7,299 nucleotides of DNA from Candidatus Woesebacteria bacterium (GTDB taxonomy: Bacteria > Patescibacteriota > Microgenomatia > UBA1406 > GWC2-37-13): positions 1-7,299 of the forward strand of contig JAGOLU010000043.1 in NCBI GenBank assembly GCA_017993865.1, given 5' to 3'. Position numbers and translations under genes: made by a program. Shown piece after piece: positions 1-6,673 of this stretch (position 1 is its first letter; each line of letters begins with the position of its first letter). A model generated the notes under the pieces. That model saw only the letters and a program-made list of their open reading frames with translations. It was not told the origin of the DNA and searched no databases.

Positions 1-1763
1 ATCATCGCATCTGGACCAGTGTGGACCCCGACGATTGGAGATAGCACTGCTTCATCGACGATCGTGAATTGAGTATTTGCTAATTTATCTCTCACTTTGG
101 TGACTTCTGCAGGACAATCGCTATGATGGATAACAACGCTATATGTGCCCGGAGCATCACCATATTTTTGCATCATATATCGATATGCCATATCTGCTAT
201 CGACGATCTCCGCTTTGCGAAACTCTTTAGTCCTAACTTTCCTTTCTTCAGCCCAACAATCGGTTGGATGCCAATGTCGTGTATGGCGGTGAGAATCTTG
301 CCTTTGTTGGCGCCGAGCCTCCCTCCTTTGACAACCCAATATGCATCATGCCCAAATCCAAACACATCAATCTCTTTTGCTCTTTTTGCAAGATGCCTCA
401 GGAGCGTGTGGATATCATATTGTTTTTGGATGTGGTCTACCGCAGCGTGCACGAGGAGTGTTTGTCCTGCAAGTGCTTGTTGTACGTCGGGGATATGCAC
501 ACGGTCTTTTTGGTCGGATGATAGCTGATTGCGTGCGTGAAGCGCGCTGTTAAATGTCCCCGATACTGCTGATGAGGTTACTATGCAAACCACGTGATCA
601 TATTTTTGAAGCTGATCTTTGAACGCTTTGATAAATGCATATGCCGATGGCTGAGATGTTTTGGGGAGTGAGACCGCGGATGCGTTGCGCCGGAGATGGC
701 GCATCTTTTCATAAAAATTCATTCCCTCCAGATCTGAATCTTTACTCACTTCGTCCCAGGTTATCTGAAATGGGACGACAGCAATATCATTTGCCGTGGC
801 ATATGCGAGTGAGAGAGCCGCCCCCTCATCCGTCACCAAGCCAATAGAGCTCTTTTTATCATCAGACATCTCACTCTCCCCCACATTCATATCCACCGTC
901 TTCATATGAACTACAGAGCCAAACTCAGAGATCATGTCTACCACCGTATTCGGTTGGTCAGTATGGATATGGATCTTCATTTTATCGTTCACTTCGACGA
1001 TATCAATACAATCTCCACACGGAATGAGTTTTGAGAGAATCGTCTCTCGATCAGTTTTGAGAGACTCAAGGAGAGAGACAACCTCGAACCTCTGTTCTGT
1101 TATTTCTATCAGTACTTTTGAATTCGTGTTGGAGTGAGAGACGGTTGGTACATGCAAACTTACATTTGAGTAACCCTTCACAAAACCCTCTAATAGAAGC
1201 GTAAATCCAAGGCCGCCCGCATCTACTACCGATGACTTTCGGTACACGTCCATCTGGCTTTCTGTTGTTTTGAGTGCTTCTTGAGATGCTTTGAGCGCGG
1301 CTTCTAAAACAACTTTTATAGAAGATGTATCGTGCAAGGCGCTGATTGACTCGGATGTTGCGCGCATGACATCGAGTATGGTCCCTGATTTTGGATTCTG
1401 AACTGACTCGTAGGCTTTTGTGTATCCTTCGGCGAACGCACGGATAAGGATTGTTGGGGTAGCATCATCGGTCAACGTCTCCAAAAACCCGCCCAAAAAA
1501 CTTGTGGTAATTATGCCGGCGTTTCCCGCCGCCATGGTTAGCGCACCTTCCAACACTTCGTAGCGCAGACTTGCCATATCAGAAAAGCTCACATGTTCGA
1601 GCACGCTGTATACACCTTTGAGTGTACGGACCAGGTTACTCCCAGTGTCCTGATCTGGAACCGGAAACAGATTGATTTTGTTTATCTGATCTTTTTGAGA
1701 GAGAACGCGCAAGTATCCTCCGATAAGCATGCGACGAATTTCAATATGAGAAATAGTTTCCAT
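1..1763 (-). CDS. Fused FakA-like (DAK2/DhaL) kinase and DegV-family fatty-acid-binding protein, 3' end cut by window
   Basis: An open frame runs from ATG at 1763 to the window edge, giving 587 residues with no stop. Three parts are visible. Residues about 1-200 are a DAK2/DhaL kinase domain, with the Mg/nucleotide motif FPVPDQDTGSN (33-43), AAGNAG (N81), NPKSGTILDVMR and VVDAGGLG (179-186). About 230-290 matches the middle region of FakA, including KIHIHTDQP (H265). From about 305 to the end is a DegV/FakB fold with LVTDEG (309-314), KTSQPS (T369), TSSAVSGTFNSA (S397, S401), KGGRLG (479-484) and HTGPDA (581-586). FakA phosphorylates fatty acids bound by FakB/DegV, making acyl-phosphate; here both modules share one chain. 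Oddities are DQDTG for the usual DGDTG, PDVQQ where DegV proteins usually have a DS, and GPDA for GPGA. Start support is a weak Shine-Dalgarno (TAGGT) about 8 nt upstream. Only about ten C-terminal residues should be missing. It lies 82 nt downstream of plsY, the enzyme that would use its product. The family call is firm; the fatty acid substrate is inferred. Confidence 0.88.
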   Translation of the reverse strand, partial: METISHIEIRRMLIGGYLRVLSQKDQINKINLFPVPDQDTGSNLVRTLKGVYSVLEHVSFSDMASLRYEVLEGALTMAAGNAGIITTSFLGGFLETLTDDATPTILIRAFAEGYTKAYESVQNPKSGTILDVMRATSESISALHDTSSIKVVLEAALKASQEALKTTESQMDVYRKSSVVDAGGLGFTLLLEGFVKGYSNVSLHVPTVSHSNTNSKVLIEITEQRFEVVSLLESLKTDRETILSKLIPCGDCIDIVEVNDKMKIHIHTDQPNTVVDMISEFGSVVHMKTVDMNVGESEMSDDKKSSIGLVTDEGAALSLAYATANDIAVVPFQITWDEVSKDSDLEGMNFYEKMRHLRRNASAVSLPKTSQPSAYAFIKAFKDQLQKYDHVVCIVTSSAVSGTFNSALHARNQLSSDQKDRVHIPDVQQALAGQTLLVHAAVDHIQKQYDIHTLLRHLAKRAKEIDVFGFGHDAYWVVKGGRLGANKGKILTAIHDIGIQPIVGLKKGKLGLKSFAKRRSSIADMAYRYMMQKYGDAPGTYSVVIHHSDCPAEVTKVRDKLANTQFTIVDEAVLSPIVGVHTGPDAM

Positions 1764-1844
1764 AGTTGTTTACCTACTGGCTGTTTTTACTGCGAAAGAG
1801 TCTTCCACTTTCAGACTAGTTTACTCTCGATTCATGAAGTGACT

Positions 1845-1850
1845 ATTATA
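1845..1850 (-). promoter_or_regulatory. Possible -10 box for the FakA-DegV gene
   Basis: A perfect TATAAT on the minus strand overlaps the plsY stop codon, about 82 nt before the FakA-DegV start codon. No recognisable -35 box lies 16-18 nt upstream (the hexamer there is CCATAC), and there is no extended -10 TG. The gene could equally be read through from the plsY operon. This is a weak call. Confidence 0.25.
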
Positions 1851-2433
1851 TACTGAGTTTTTTCTCAGTATGGGTAAGAAGTCTTTGAATATTCTCACGA
1901 TGAGCCCACCAAATTATGAGGCCAATGCCGACACTTGCCATAGTTTGTGATACAGATTGAGTCACCACAAAAACGTAGATTGGCAGGATAAAGAACAGAA
2001 CAAGGTTTACCAAACTCATTATCTTAATGACTTTTAGTGAAACAACCCATATTACTACGGACACCATGCTAAAGGGAATTCCTAACAAAAATGTGAGGCT
2101 CCCAAACGCAACACTTACTCCCTTACCTCCTTTGAACTTGAGCCAGACTGGATATATGTGGCCGAGTATAGGGAAAATAGCAAGGTAAAACCGAGTCTCT
2201 GTATCAAGTGAGGTGAAAAATGCAAGAAAGACCATAAACACCAGCCCTTTTGCAAGATCCAACAACCCCGACAAGGCTGCCCACTTTATTCCGAGTGCTC
2301 GAAACACATTGGTTCCTCCGGTGCTTCCACTCCCAACTTTTCGAAGATCTATATTATGAAGCGCGCCGACAATGTAGCCAAAAGGAATACTCCCGATTAG
2401 GTAGCCAATGAGTGCGAGGATAGATAGACTCAT
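1846..2433 (-). CDS. plsY: Acyl-phosphate:glycerol-3-phosphate acyltransferase PlsY
   Basis: A 195-aa integral membrane protein that transfers an acyl group from acyl-phosphate to position 1 of sn-glycerol-3-phosphate, making lysophosphatidate at the inner membrane face. All three PlsY motifs are visible: motif 1 GSGSTGGTNVFR (34-45, keeping S35 and R45), motif 2 GHIYPVWLKFKGGKGV (91-106), and motif 3 HREN (178-181). The hydrophobic stretches between them fit the usual multi-span topology, and the N-terminal LIGSIPFGY is typical. Length matches the family (about 190-215 aa). Motif 1 departs from the usual GSGNxGATN, with S37 for N and G40 for A. The ATG starts 3 nt after the gpsA stop, with only a weak purine run (GAAGAAG) upstream, so translation is probably coupled. 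Being next to gpsA and the FakA-DegV gene places its donor and acceptor supply in one cluster. Confidence 0.95.
   Translation of the reverse strand: MSLSILALIGYLIGSIPFGYIVGALHNIDLRKVGSGSTGGTNVFRALGIKWAALSGLLDLAKGLVFMVFLAFFTSLDTETRFYLAIFPILGHIYPVWLKFKGGKGVSVAFGSLTFLLGIPFSMVSVVIWVVSLKVIKIMSLVNLVLFFILPIYVFVVTQSVSQTMASVGIGLIIWWAHRENIQRLLTHTEKKLSI
1850..1871 (-). repeat. Hairpin-forming inverted repeat at the end of plsY
   Basis: ATACTGAG (1850-1857) and CTCAGTAT (1864-1871) form a perfect 8-bp stem around a 6-nt homopolymer loop (A on the minus strand). It covers the last plsY codons. No U-tract follows on the minus strand, so it does not look like an intrinsic terminator. It might stabilise the mRNA 3' end or be chance. 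Confidence 0.35.
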
Positions 2434-2436
2434 ATA

Positions 2437-3336
2437 TTAAACTTCTTCTAGGAATTGGGAAAATTGAGCCTTGGTATTCTTGGGATCATTCTGAATGATA
2501 ATATCATACACGATCTGCGCGAGCGGAAGGTGAACGGAGTATTTTTGGGCAAGGAAATGTATGGAGGATGCAGTATTGTAGCCTTCGACGGTAGAAGCGA
2601 TGAGCTTGAGCGCATCTTCAGTCGAAAGAGTTACGAGAGCCTTTCCAAAGCGATAGTTGCGGCTTTCCTCGCTGTATGTGGTGAGCACGAGATCTCCCAC
2701 TGTGCCCGCGAGCGACTCGCTGCTGATGGTAAGGTTGAGCGTGCGCATCATGCTGTAGAGCTCTTCGAGGGCAAGCACAGTCAGTTTTGCCTGTGTATTC
2801 GCTTTGAGCCCAATACCATGAGCAATTCCTGCGGCTATGGCGTAGACGTTTTTAAAAGCTGCAAAAAGCTCTATCACCTCTACGTCAATTGTCATTCTGA
2901 CATGAAAAGTACTCGTTTGGAATAGGCTTTTGACATAGTCAGCGTGTTTTGGATTCCTGTATCCAATATTCACGATCGTAGGGATTTTCTCAACTACTTC
3001 ACTAGCGAAACTAGGCCCGATCAGTGTGAAATACTCTGCATCGCCCATCATTTCATTCACGATTTGGAACGGTAACAAGTGAGAGTTTTGCTCTACTCCT
3101 TTTGAGGTATTTATGATTATGCATCCAGGCTTTAGGTTGGCCCGAGAAAGCACATCACGAATTGCGATAGTCGGCACCGCAAGCACGATCACGTCAGCAT
3201 TACTCAAATCAAATTTACGATCCCACATCTCTACCCCAGGGCAATGAGAGGCGATAACAGTTTTGAGTGCATTTCCCCATGCTCCATCGCCGATGATCAC
3301 GACGTTTTTTGATTTATTATCAGGAGATTTATTCAT
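2437..3336 (-). CDS. gpsA: Glycerol-3-phosphate dehydrogenase [NAD(P)+] GpsA, shortened Rossmann region
   Basis: A 299-aa cytosolic enzyme expected to reduce dihydroxyacetone phosphate to sn-glycerol-3-phosphate, the acceptor for PlsY. Visible motifs, in order: dinucleotide-binding GDGAWGNAL (16-24), AVP (53-55), TSKGVE with K79, GPSFASE (107-113), AAFKNVYAIAAGIAHGIG with the expected catalytic Lys K162, GTVGDLVLTTYSEESRNYRFG (211-231, with GDL and SRN), and VEGYNTA (250-256). The family is usually about 330-340 aa. Here the stretch between the Trp after the second strand (W38) and the VP of AVP is only about 16 residues, against about 48 in my recollection of E. coli GpsA. The segment that normally carries RxN...YLP is gone. 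The ATG overlaps the murI stop as ATGA, and the upstream sequence is pyrimidine-rich without a Shine-Dalgarno, so translation is probably by reinitiation. The frame is intact and later motifs are well kept, so it is probably functional. Confidence 0.93.
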   Translation of the reverse strand: MNKSPDNKSKNVVIIGDGAWGNALKTVIASHCPGVEMWDRKFDLSNADVIVLAVPTIAIRDVLSRANLKPGCIIINTSKGVEQNSHLLPFQIVNEMMGDAEYFTLIGPSFASEVVEKIPTIVNIGYRNPKHADYVKSLFQTSTFHVRMTIDVEVIELFAAFKNVYAIAAGIAHGIGLKANTQAKLTVLALEELYSMMRTLNLTISSESLAGTVGDLVLTTYSEESRNYRFGKALVTLSTEDALKLIASTVEGYNTASSIHFLAQKYSVHLPLAQIVYDIIIQNDPKNTKAQFSQFLEEV

Positions 3337-4133
3337 ACGGAAGAGAAATTGTGTGTAAATGTCTTCTGTAATTTCAGTATATATCTTGGTTCGCCCGAAT
3401 CACAGAGAATTTCTGGCTGTATGCCCGTTTGCTTTGTTAATGACAAATCTACTTCAGAATGACGCTTTAGGTAATCTACTAGCTGTTCTGCGACTATTTG
3501 ACTCTGGTTATGGACTACTGCGTTTGGGCGAAGTTTTGTGATCATATCTGAAATAAAGGCATAATGAGTACATCCAGTATACATTTCGACCTGGGTATTT
3601 TTGGGCACAGTACTTAAATATTTTTCACACAATGAGTATATTGTGGGATCTTTTGAATGATCGACGCTATACTCTACTGCTTCGGCCAATCGGGGACACG
3701 CAACACTATTAAAATCACAAGTCATGTTTATTTTGTGAAGCTCGCGAGTATATGATTGAGATTCAACCGTGATCGGTGTGGCCAAAACGAAAACCTTTGC
3801 ATCTGCGGGAAGCGCACCCATATGCTCAGCTGTTGGCCTAATCACACCGAGAACTTTTCGGTCAGGATGTCTTTTGGGAAGCCACTCTTGTTGTATCCTT
3901 GGCAAGACAGAGCTCGCCGAGTTGCATGCGAGGATAACGAGGCGACAGTCTTTAGCAAACAGTGTTTCGAGCGCGTTGGTTGTGAGCTGGTAGAGTGATT
4001 CTAGATTTTTGTTACCATACGGCATATGTGTGTCGTCTGCGAAGTAGACATAGCTATATTGTGGAAGGTTCTTCATGGCCGCTTGGGCGATAGAGACCCC
4101 CCCTATACCGGAATCAAAAAAGCCAATACGCAT
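3333..4133 (-). CDS. murI: Glutamate racemase MurI
   Basis: A 266-aa cytosolic, cofactor-independent racemase that interconverts L- and D-glutamate for the peptidoglycan stem peptide. Visible signatures are FDSGIGG (6-12, with D7 and S8), DDTHMPYG (33-40), the first catalytic cysteine in ACNSAS (C70), and the second in TGCTHY (C188, H190). Both catalytic cysteines are present, and the length is normal for the family. The related aspartate racemases share the two-cysteine plan, but FDSGIGG with PYG and GCTHY favours MurI. The start ATG lies 3 nt after the HAD gene stop with no Shine-Dalgarno visible, and the stop overlaps gpsA as ATGA. It is therefore embedded in the operon, between an uncharacterised HAD gene and the phospholipid genes. 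Confidence 0.94.
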   Translation of the reverse strand: MRIGFFDSGIGGVSIAQAAMKNLPQYSYVYFADDTHMPYGNKNLESLYQLTTNALETLFAKDCRLVILACNSASSVLPRIQQEWLPKRHPDRKVLGVIRPTAEHMGALPADAKVFVLATPITVESQSYTRELHKINMTCDFNSVACPRLAEAVEYSVDHSKDPTIYSLCEKYLSTVPKNTQVEMYTGCTHYAFISDMITKLRPNAVVHNQSQIVAEQLVDYLKRHSEVDLSLTKQTGIQPEILCDSGEPRYILKLQKTFTHNFSSV

Positions 4134-4136
4134 GAG

Positions 4137-4892
4137 TTATGTGTTGAGGATGAATTTCTGTACGACCCACGCGAGCCCATCTTCTTCGATCGTAGGCGCA
4201 ATGTGTTGAGCAAGCTCCTTGAGTCGATAGGTTGAGCTGCCCATCGCAACTTTCACTCCGCAAAAGTTGAGAAGTGTAATATCTGCTGCTGCATCTCCAA
4301 CACCCACACACTCTTTGGGATTAAGCTTGAGAATCTTAGAAATTGTTTGGAGAGCCATAAACTTCGTTGCATAGATGTGCTTAACATTCACTTGAGTGAA
4401 GCCTTTTTCTAGGGCATGGAATGTCTCGACATTGAGCAAGGGAATTTTCTTAATCTGCTTTAACATCTCTTTGGATGCTTTGTCATCAATTTGCAAAGCA
4501 ATCACTGGCACAACGGGTTTGATCTTGTATGATTTTGGTGATATGAACTTACCTGTGTCGTAGTTAAACACTTTCGCGTCAAATTCTTTGGCAATATCAA
4601 GAATTTTGGCGGGTACTCCAGGGTCAAGATCTTGTTCCCATATCACCTTTCCAGTGGCAGAATCTACTACTTGGGCTCCGCCCAAAGTGACACATGGAGC
4701 GCTGATGTTGAGGAGCTTAGCCAAGTCTTTGGCTGATTTCCAGTTACGGGTTGTCGCAAACACTACTGCAACTTTTTCGTGTGCCTGCATAATCGAATCA
4801 ACAACCACCTTTGACGGTTTTGTTTTTGGTTTTTGGGAAACTGCGGTTCCGTCAAGTTCAAAAATTAGTGCTTTGGTAAAATGATTGCTCAT
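4137..4892 (-). CDS. Cof/HAD-IIB-type hydrolase with altered nucleophile
   Basis: A 251-aa soluble protein with the layout of Cof-type (HAD subfamily IIB) phosphatases, which remove phosphate from small phosphorylated metabolites. Motif I reads IFELDGT (10-16): the position of the nucleophilic Asp is E12, while the acid/base D14 is kept. Motif II is VVFATTRN (43-50), where family members often have SGR. The cap lies at about 80-165 and includes a GGAQVVD segment like the usual NGA. Motif III Lys is probably K177 (YATKFMAL), and motif IV is GVGDAAADI (197-205, with D200 and D204). The Glu codon is plain in the DNA (complement of TTC at 4857-4859). Asp-to-Glu at the nucleophile normally cripples HAD phosphatases, so this may be a non-hydrolytic sensor or binding protein, or a slow variant. 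Its ATG overlaps the upstream stop as ATGA and is served by a strong Shine-Dalgarno. The substrate is unknown. Confidence 0.85.
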   Translation of the reverse strand: MSNHFTKALIFELDGTAVSQKPKTKPSKVVVDSIMQAHEKVAVVFATTRNWKSAKDLAKLLNISAPCVTLGGAQVVDSATGKVIWEQDLDPGVPAKILDIAKEFDAKVFNYDTGKFISPKSYKIKPVVPVIALQIDDKASKEMLKQIKKIPLLNVETFHALEKGFTQVNVKHIYATKFMALQTISKILKLNPKECVGVGDAAADITLLNFCGVKVAMGSSTYRLKELAQHIAPTIEEDGLAWVVQKFILNT

Positions 4893-6514
4893 ATTATTTC
4901 CTCCTTTTTGGTTCGAGTAAAGCTAATCCACTCCTCGACCACTTCGATAATTAACTTATAAGGTGCTTCAATGAGTATGTCGAAAACGAACGTAAAGAAG
5001 TTGAGTTTGGCGAGTTCGCTTGAGAAGAACTTCCCCATGGCAAGCATTGGCATAAAGAAGAAATCCAAAAATGGTGTAAAAAAAGAGTCTTTTTCGATGA
5101 GTTTATACTCGTTGGTAACGTTTTTGATCCTGTGTGCAAAGAATGCAATGGTTGAGACAAAGAATAAGAAGATAAGCTGGCTTATTGCATTGAAATGGAG
5201 CGCGGTGAGCAACAGCCAGATCAAGAAGAATGTAATTATGAATGTCCCCGTATAAAACAGCGTGAAACCAACCTGTAAGGCTGGTCTGCGAGACTTTGCT
5301 TTTTGGGCTATAAGAACAACCTTTTTCTCAAATGACTCATCGGCATCAAGAATATTAACGATTCTTTGGAAAATGCGTTTAGTGTTTTCTTCATCTGGCA
5401 CGCGGTTGAACAAAATAATGACGAGCATGAAGAATGGAGGGAAGAGTGAGTTTATAATAATAGATATCCACTCTATCTCACCGAAGAAATATTGGGACAA
5501 TGGCCCCTCCAACACGATGGCAAGGAGCATTTTGGTGATAAATACATAAATCAAAGATCGAACCGCCAAACCACGGAGACGTTTTTGGACTCCGGCGTAT
5601 TTCTGCCGACACAGAAGCTCAACCTCTGTCCAGAGTTTTTCTTTGTCCGAAAACAGCGCCTTCAAATCTGTTTGAGAATATGTCTTTATCAGATCGAAAA
5701 GTATGAGGAATGGAGGGAGTTGTTTTTTGACAAATTTACCAATCTTGTCAATCATTGGATTTTTGAGTGTATCGTCGATCTTTTCGAATATCTTCGGGAG
5801 TTTGGGGGCAAGGTCCTTGAGGTCATTCACCGAATATTTGGCTATTGGTTGGTAGAACACGTTGAATAAGTGGTAGCGCTGATATGCAATGTCAGATTTT
5901 CGGTATGTTTTTTCAATGGTGGTGAGCAAAAATGCGTTTTGGATATCAGGCTGTATATCGGGAATTTTGATTTTATCTTTGAGTATCTGGAATATAAAGT
6001 AGGTAAAAATGTTTTCTCGCTGTGCAATGTCTGGGGTTAGCACCTCTTCTATTTCGCAGGTAAGAAGATCGTACAAGAACTCGTCTAAGTACCGGATTGT
6101 GTCACGAGGCCTGCCCGTAATGAGCGCTGCGCGGAGGTTAATATAAATGTCAATAATAGCCTGAACGTCGGCCGAGTCTATTTCAGAGAGAGAATCTGGT
6201 GGGAAGTATCGGGCCCATAAGAGCTCTCGAACTATGTTAGACCCTTCTCCTTTGCCGGTGAGGTTCATAGATAGCCGGCGTTTGGCTATTCGCTCAATAG
6301 CAGCTCTACGCATGAGGTGTTCTTCGCGAAATTCGATAGTGTTTCGTACTTTCTCGTAGGCAATAGCAAAAAAGCTCACCGCTCGTGAGACGGAGATCTT
6401 GGTGTAGTCGTCCGGTTTGGGGCGAGGCCTCAGGGCTTTGGTTGCCTGAATGAGTGCTTGAGAAATCTGGGAGAGCTCTAGCTTTCCCTCTGGAGCAAGT
6501 GTTATTTCTGCCAT
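4889..6514 (-). CDS. Conserved-looking multi-span membrane protein of unknown function
   Basis: First gene of the operon, 541 aa from the ATG at 6514. I do not recognise a named family. Residues about 1-315 look soluble and mostly helical, with a charged segment at about 40-82 (YEKVRN, EEHLMRR, AIERIAKRR) resembling hypothetical proteins I associate with CPR bacteria; this is from memory. Four strongly hydrophobic segments follow at about 319-337, 348-370, 415-438 and 442-461. The C-terminal part (479-528) is Phe-rich and amphipathic or membrane-associated, with DILIEAPYK (512-520) and a charged tail. There is no signal peptide and no catalytic motif I can name. The same frame can be extended to an ATG at 6520 (with AAGG 6 nt upstream) or a TTG at 6556. 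I prefer 6514 because a strong promoter covers the upstream region and its predicted transcription start is this ATG. The stop overlaps the HAD gene as ATGA. A role in the envelope is a guess from the neighbours. Confidence 0.8.
   Translation of the reverse strand: MAEITLAPEGKLELSQISQALIQATKALRPRPKPDDYTKISVSRAVSFFAIAYEKVRNTIEFREEHLMRRAAIERIAKRRLSMNLTGKGEGSNIVRELLWARYFPPDSLSEIDSADVQAIIDIYINLRAALITGRPRDTIRYLDEFLYDLLTCEIEEVLTPDIAQRENIFTYFIFQILKDKIKIPDIQPDIQNAFLLTTIEKTYRKSDIAYQRYHLFNVFYQPIAKYSVNDLKDLAPKLPKIFEKIDDTLKNPMIDKIGKFVKKQLPPFLILFDLIKTYSQTDLKALFSDKEKLWTEVELLCRQKYAGVQKRLRGLAVRSLIYVFITKMLLAIVLEGPLSQYFFGEIEWISIIINSLFPPFFMLVIILFNRVPDEENTKRIFQRIVNILDADESFEKKVVLIAQKAKSRRPALQVGFTLFYTGTFIITFFLIWLLLTALHFNAISQLIFLFFVSTIAFFAHRIKNVTNEYKLIEKDSFFTPFLDFFFMPMLAMGKFFSSELAKLNFFTFVFDILIEAPYKLIIEVVEEWISFTRTKKEEII
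4900..4906 (-). promoter_or_regulatory. Strong Shine-Dalgarno for the HAD gene
   Basis: AAGGAGG lies within the last codons of the membrane protein gene, 7 nt before the HAD start ATG at 4892. It fixes that start and is the only near-consensus ribosome binding site in the operon. The murI and gpsA starts have none that I can see, and plsY has only a weak one. Confidence 0.85.
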
Positions 6515-6520
6515 ACCCAT

Positions 6521-6549
6521 ATTATACCTTATATTGACCTGAAGCTCAA
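6521..6549 (-). promoter_or_regulatory. Sigma70-type promoter of the membrane protein-HAD-murI-gpsA-plsY operon
   Basis: The minus strand carries TTGAGC (6549-6544, four of six matches to TTGACA), a 17-nt spacer and a perfect TATAAT (6526-6521). Counting the usual distance from the -10 box puts +1 at about 6514, the A of an in-frame ATG. That implies a leaderless or nearly leaderless mRNA for the first gene. The alternative is that ATG 6520 is used with the AAGG just upstream of the -10 box, which would require an earlier promoter. Confidence 0.6.
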
Positions 6550-6673
6550 AAGGCAATAGATCCGCGCATTAATTTTCAATTTATGAATTAGAGCCTAGAT
6601 GATGCAGATAGATATCATGTGCAACACTAAGATGCCTATAGATAGGTTATAGAGTAGTTTGAGCTTATTGCCT
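6542..6673. repeat. Two short inverted repeats in permuted order
   Basis: AAGCTCAAA (6542-6550) followed by AGGCAATA (6551-6558) each have an exact reverse complement about 110 nt away: TTTGAGCTT (6658-6666) and TATTGCCT (6666-6673). The two blocks are not nested as in one long stem; their order is permuted, so the pairings could not both form one coaxial hairpin. The left copy overlaps the operon -35 box. Function is unknown, and chance is possible. Confidence 0.35.

Noticed and set aside
145..528. Plus-strand open frame of 127 codons
   Set aside because: It lies opposite the DegV domain, whose minus-strand translation carries clear family motifs; the plus-strand peptide is Cys/Ser-rich with no recognisable domain.
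1850..1871. Intrinsic terminator between plsY and the FakA-DegV gene
   Set aside because: The stem is perfect but has no U-tract after it on the minus strand, lies inside the plsY coding end and is AT-rich.
2455..2925. Plus-strand open frame of 156 codons
   Set aside because: Antisense shadow of gpsA, which has continuous GpsA motifs through the region.
2437..3336. Frameshift as the cause of the short GpsA
   Set aside because: The reading frame is continuous, with family motifs in frame on both sides of the missing segment, so an internal deletion fits and a frame error does not.
4588..5869. Several plus-strand frames of 94-125 codons
   Set aside because: They lie antisense to the HAD and membrane protein genes and have no coherent motifs of their own.
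6515..6556. Extended start of the membrane protein at TTG 6556 or ATG 6520
   Set aside because: This stretch contains the -35 and -10 boxes; TTG 6556 has no promoter or ribosome site of its own. ATG 6520 has an AAGG nearby, so it remains a weaker alternative.
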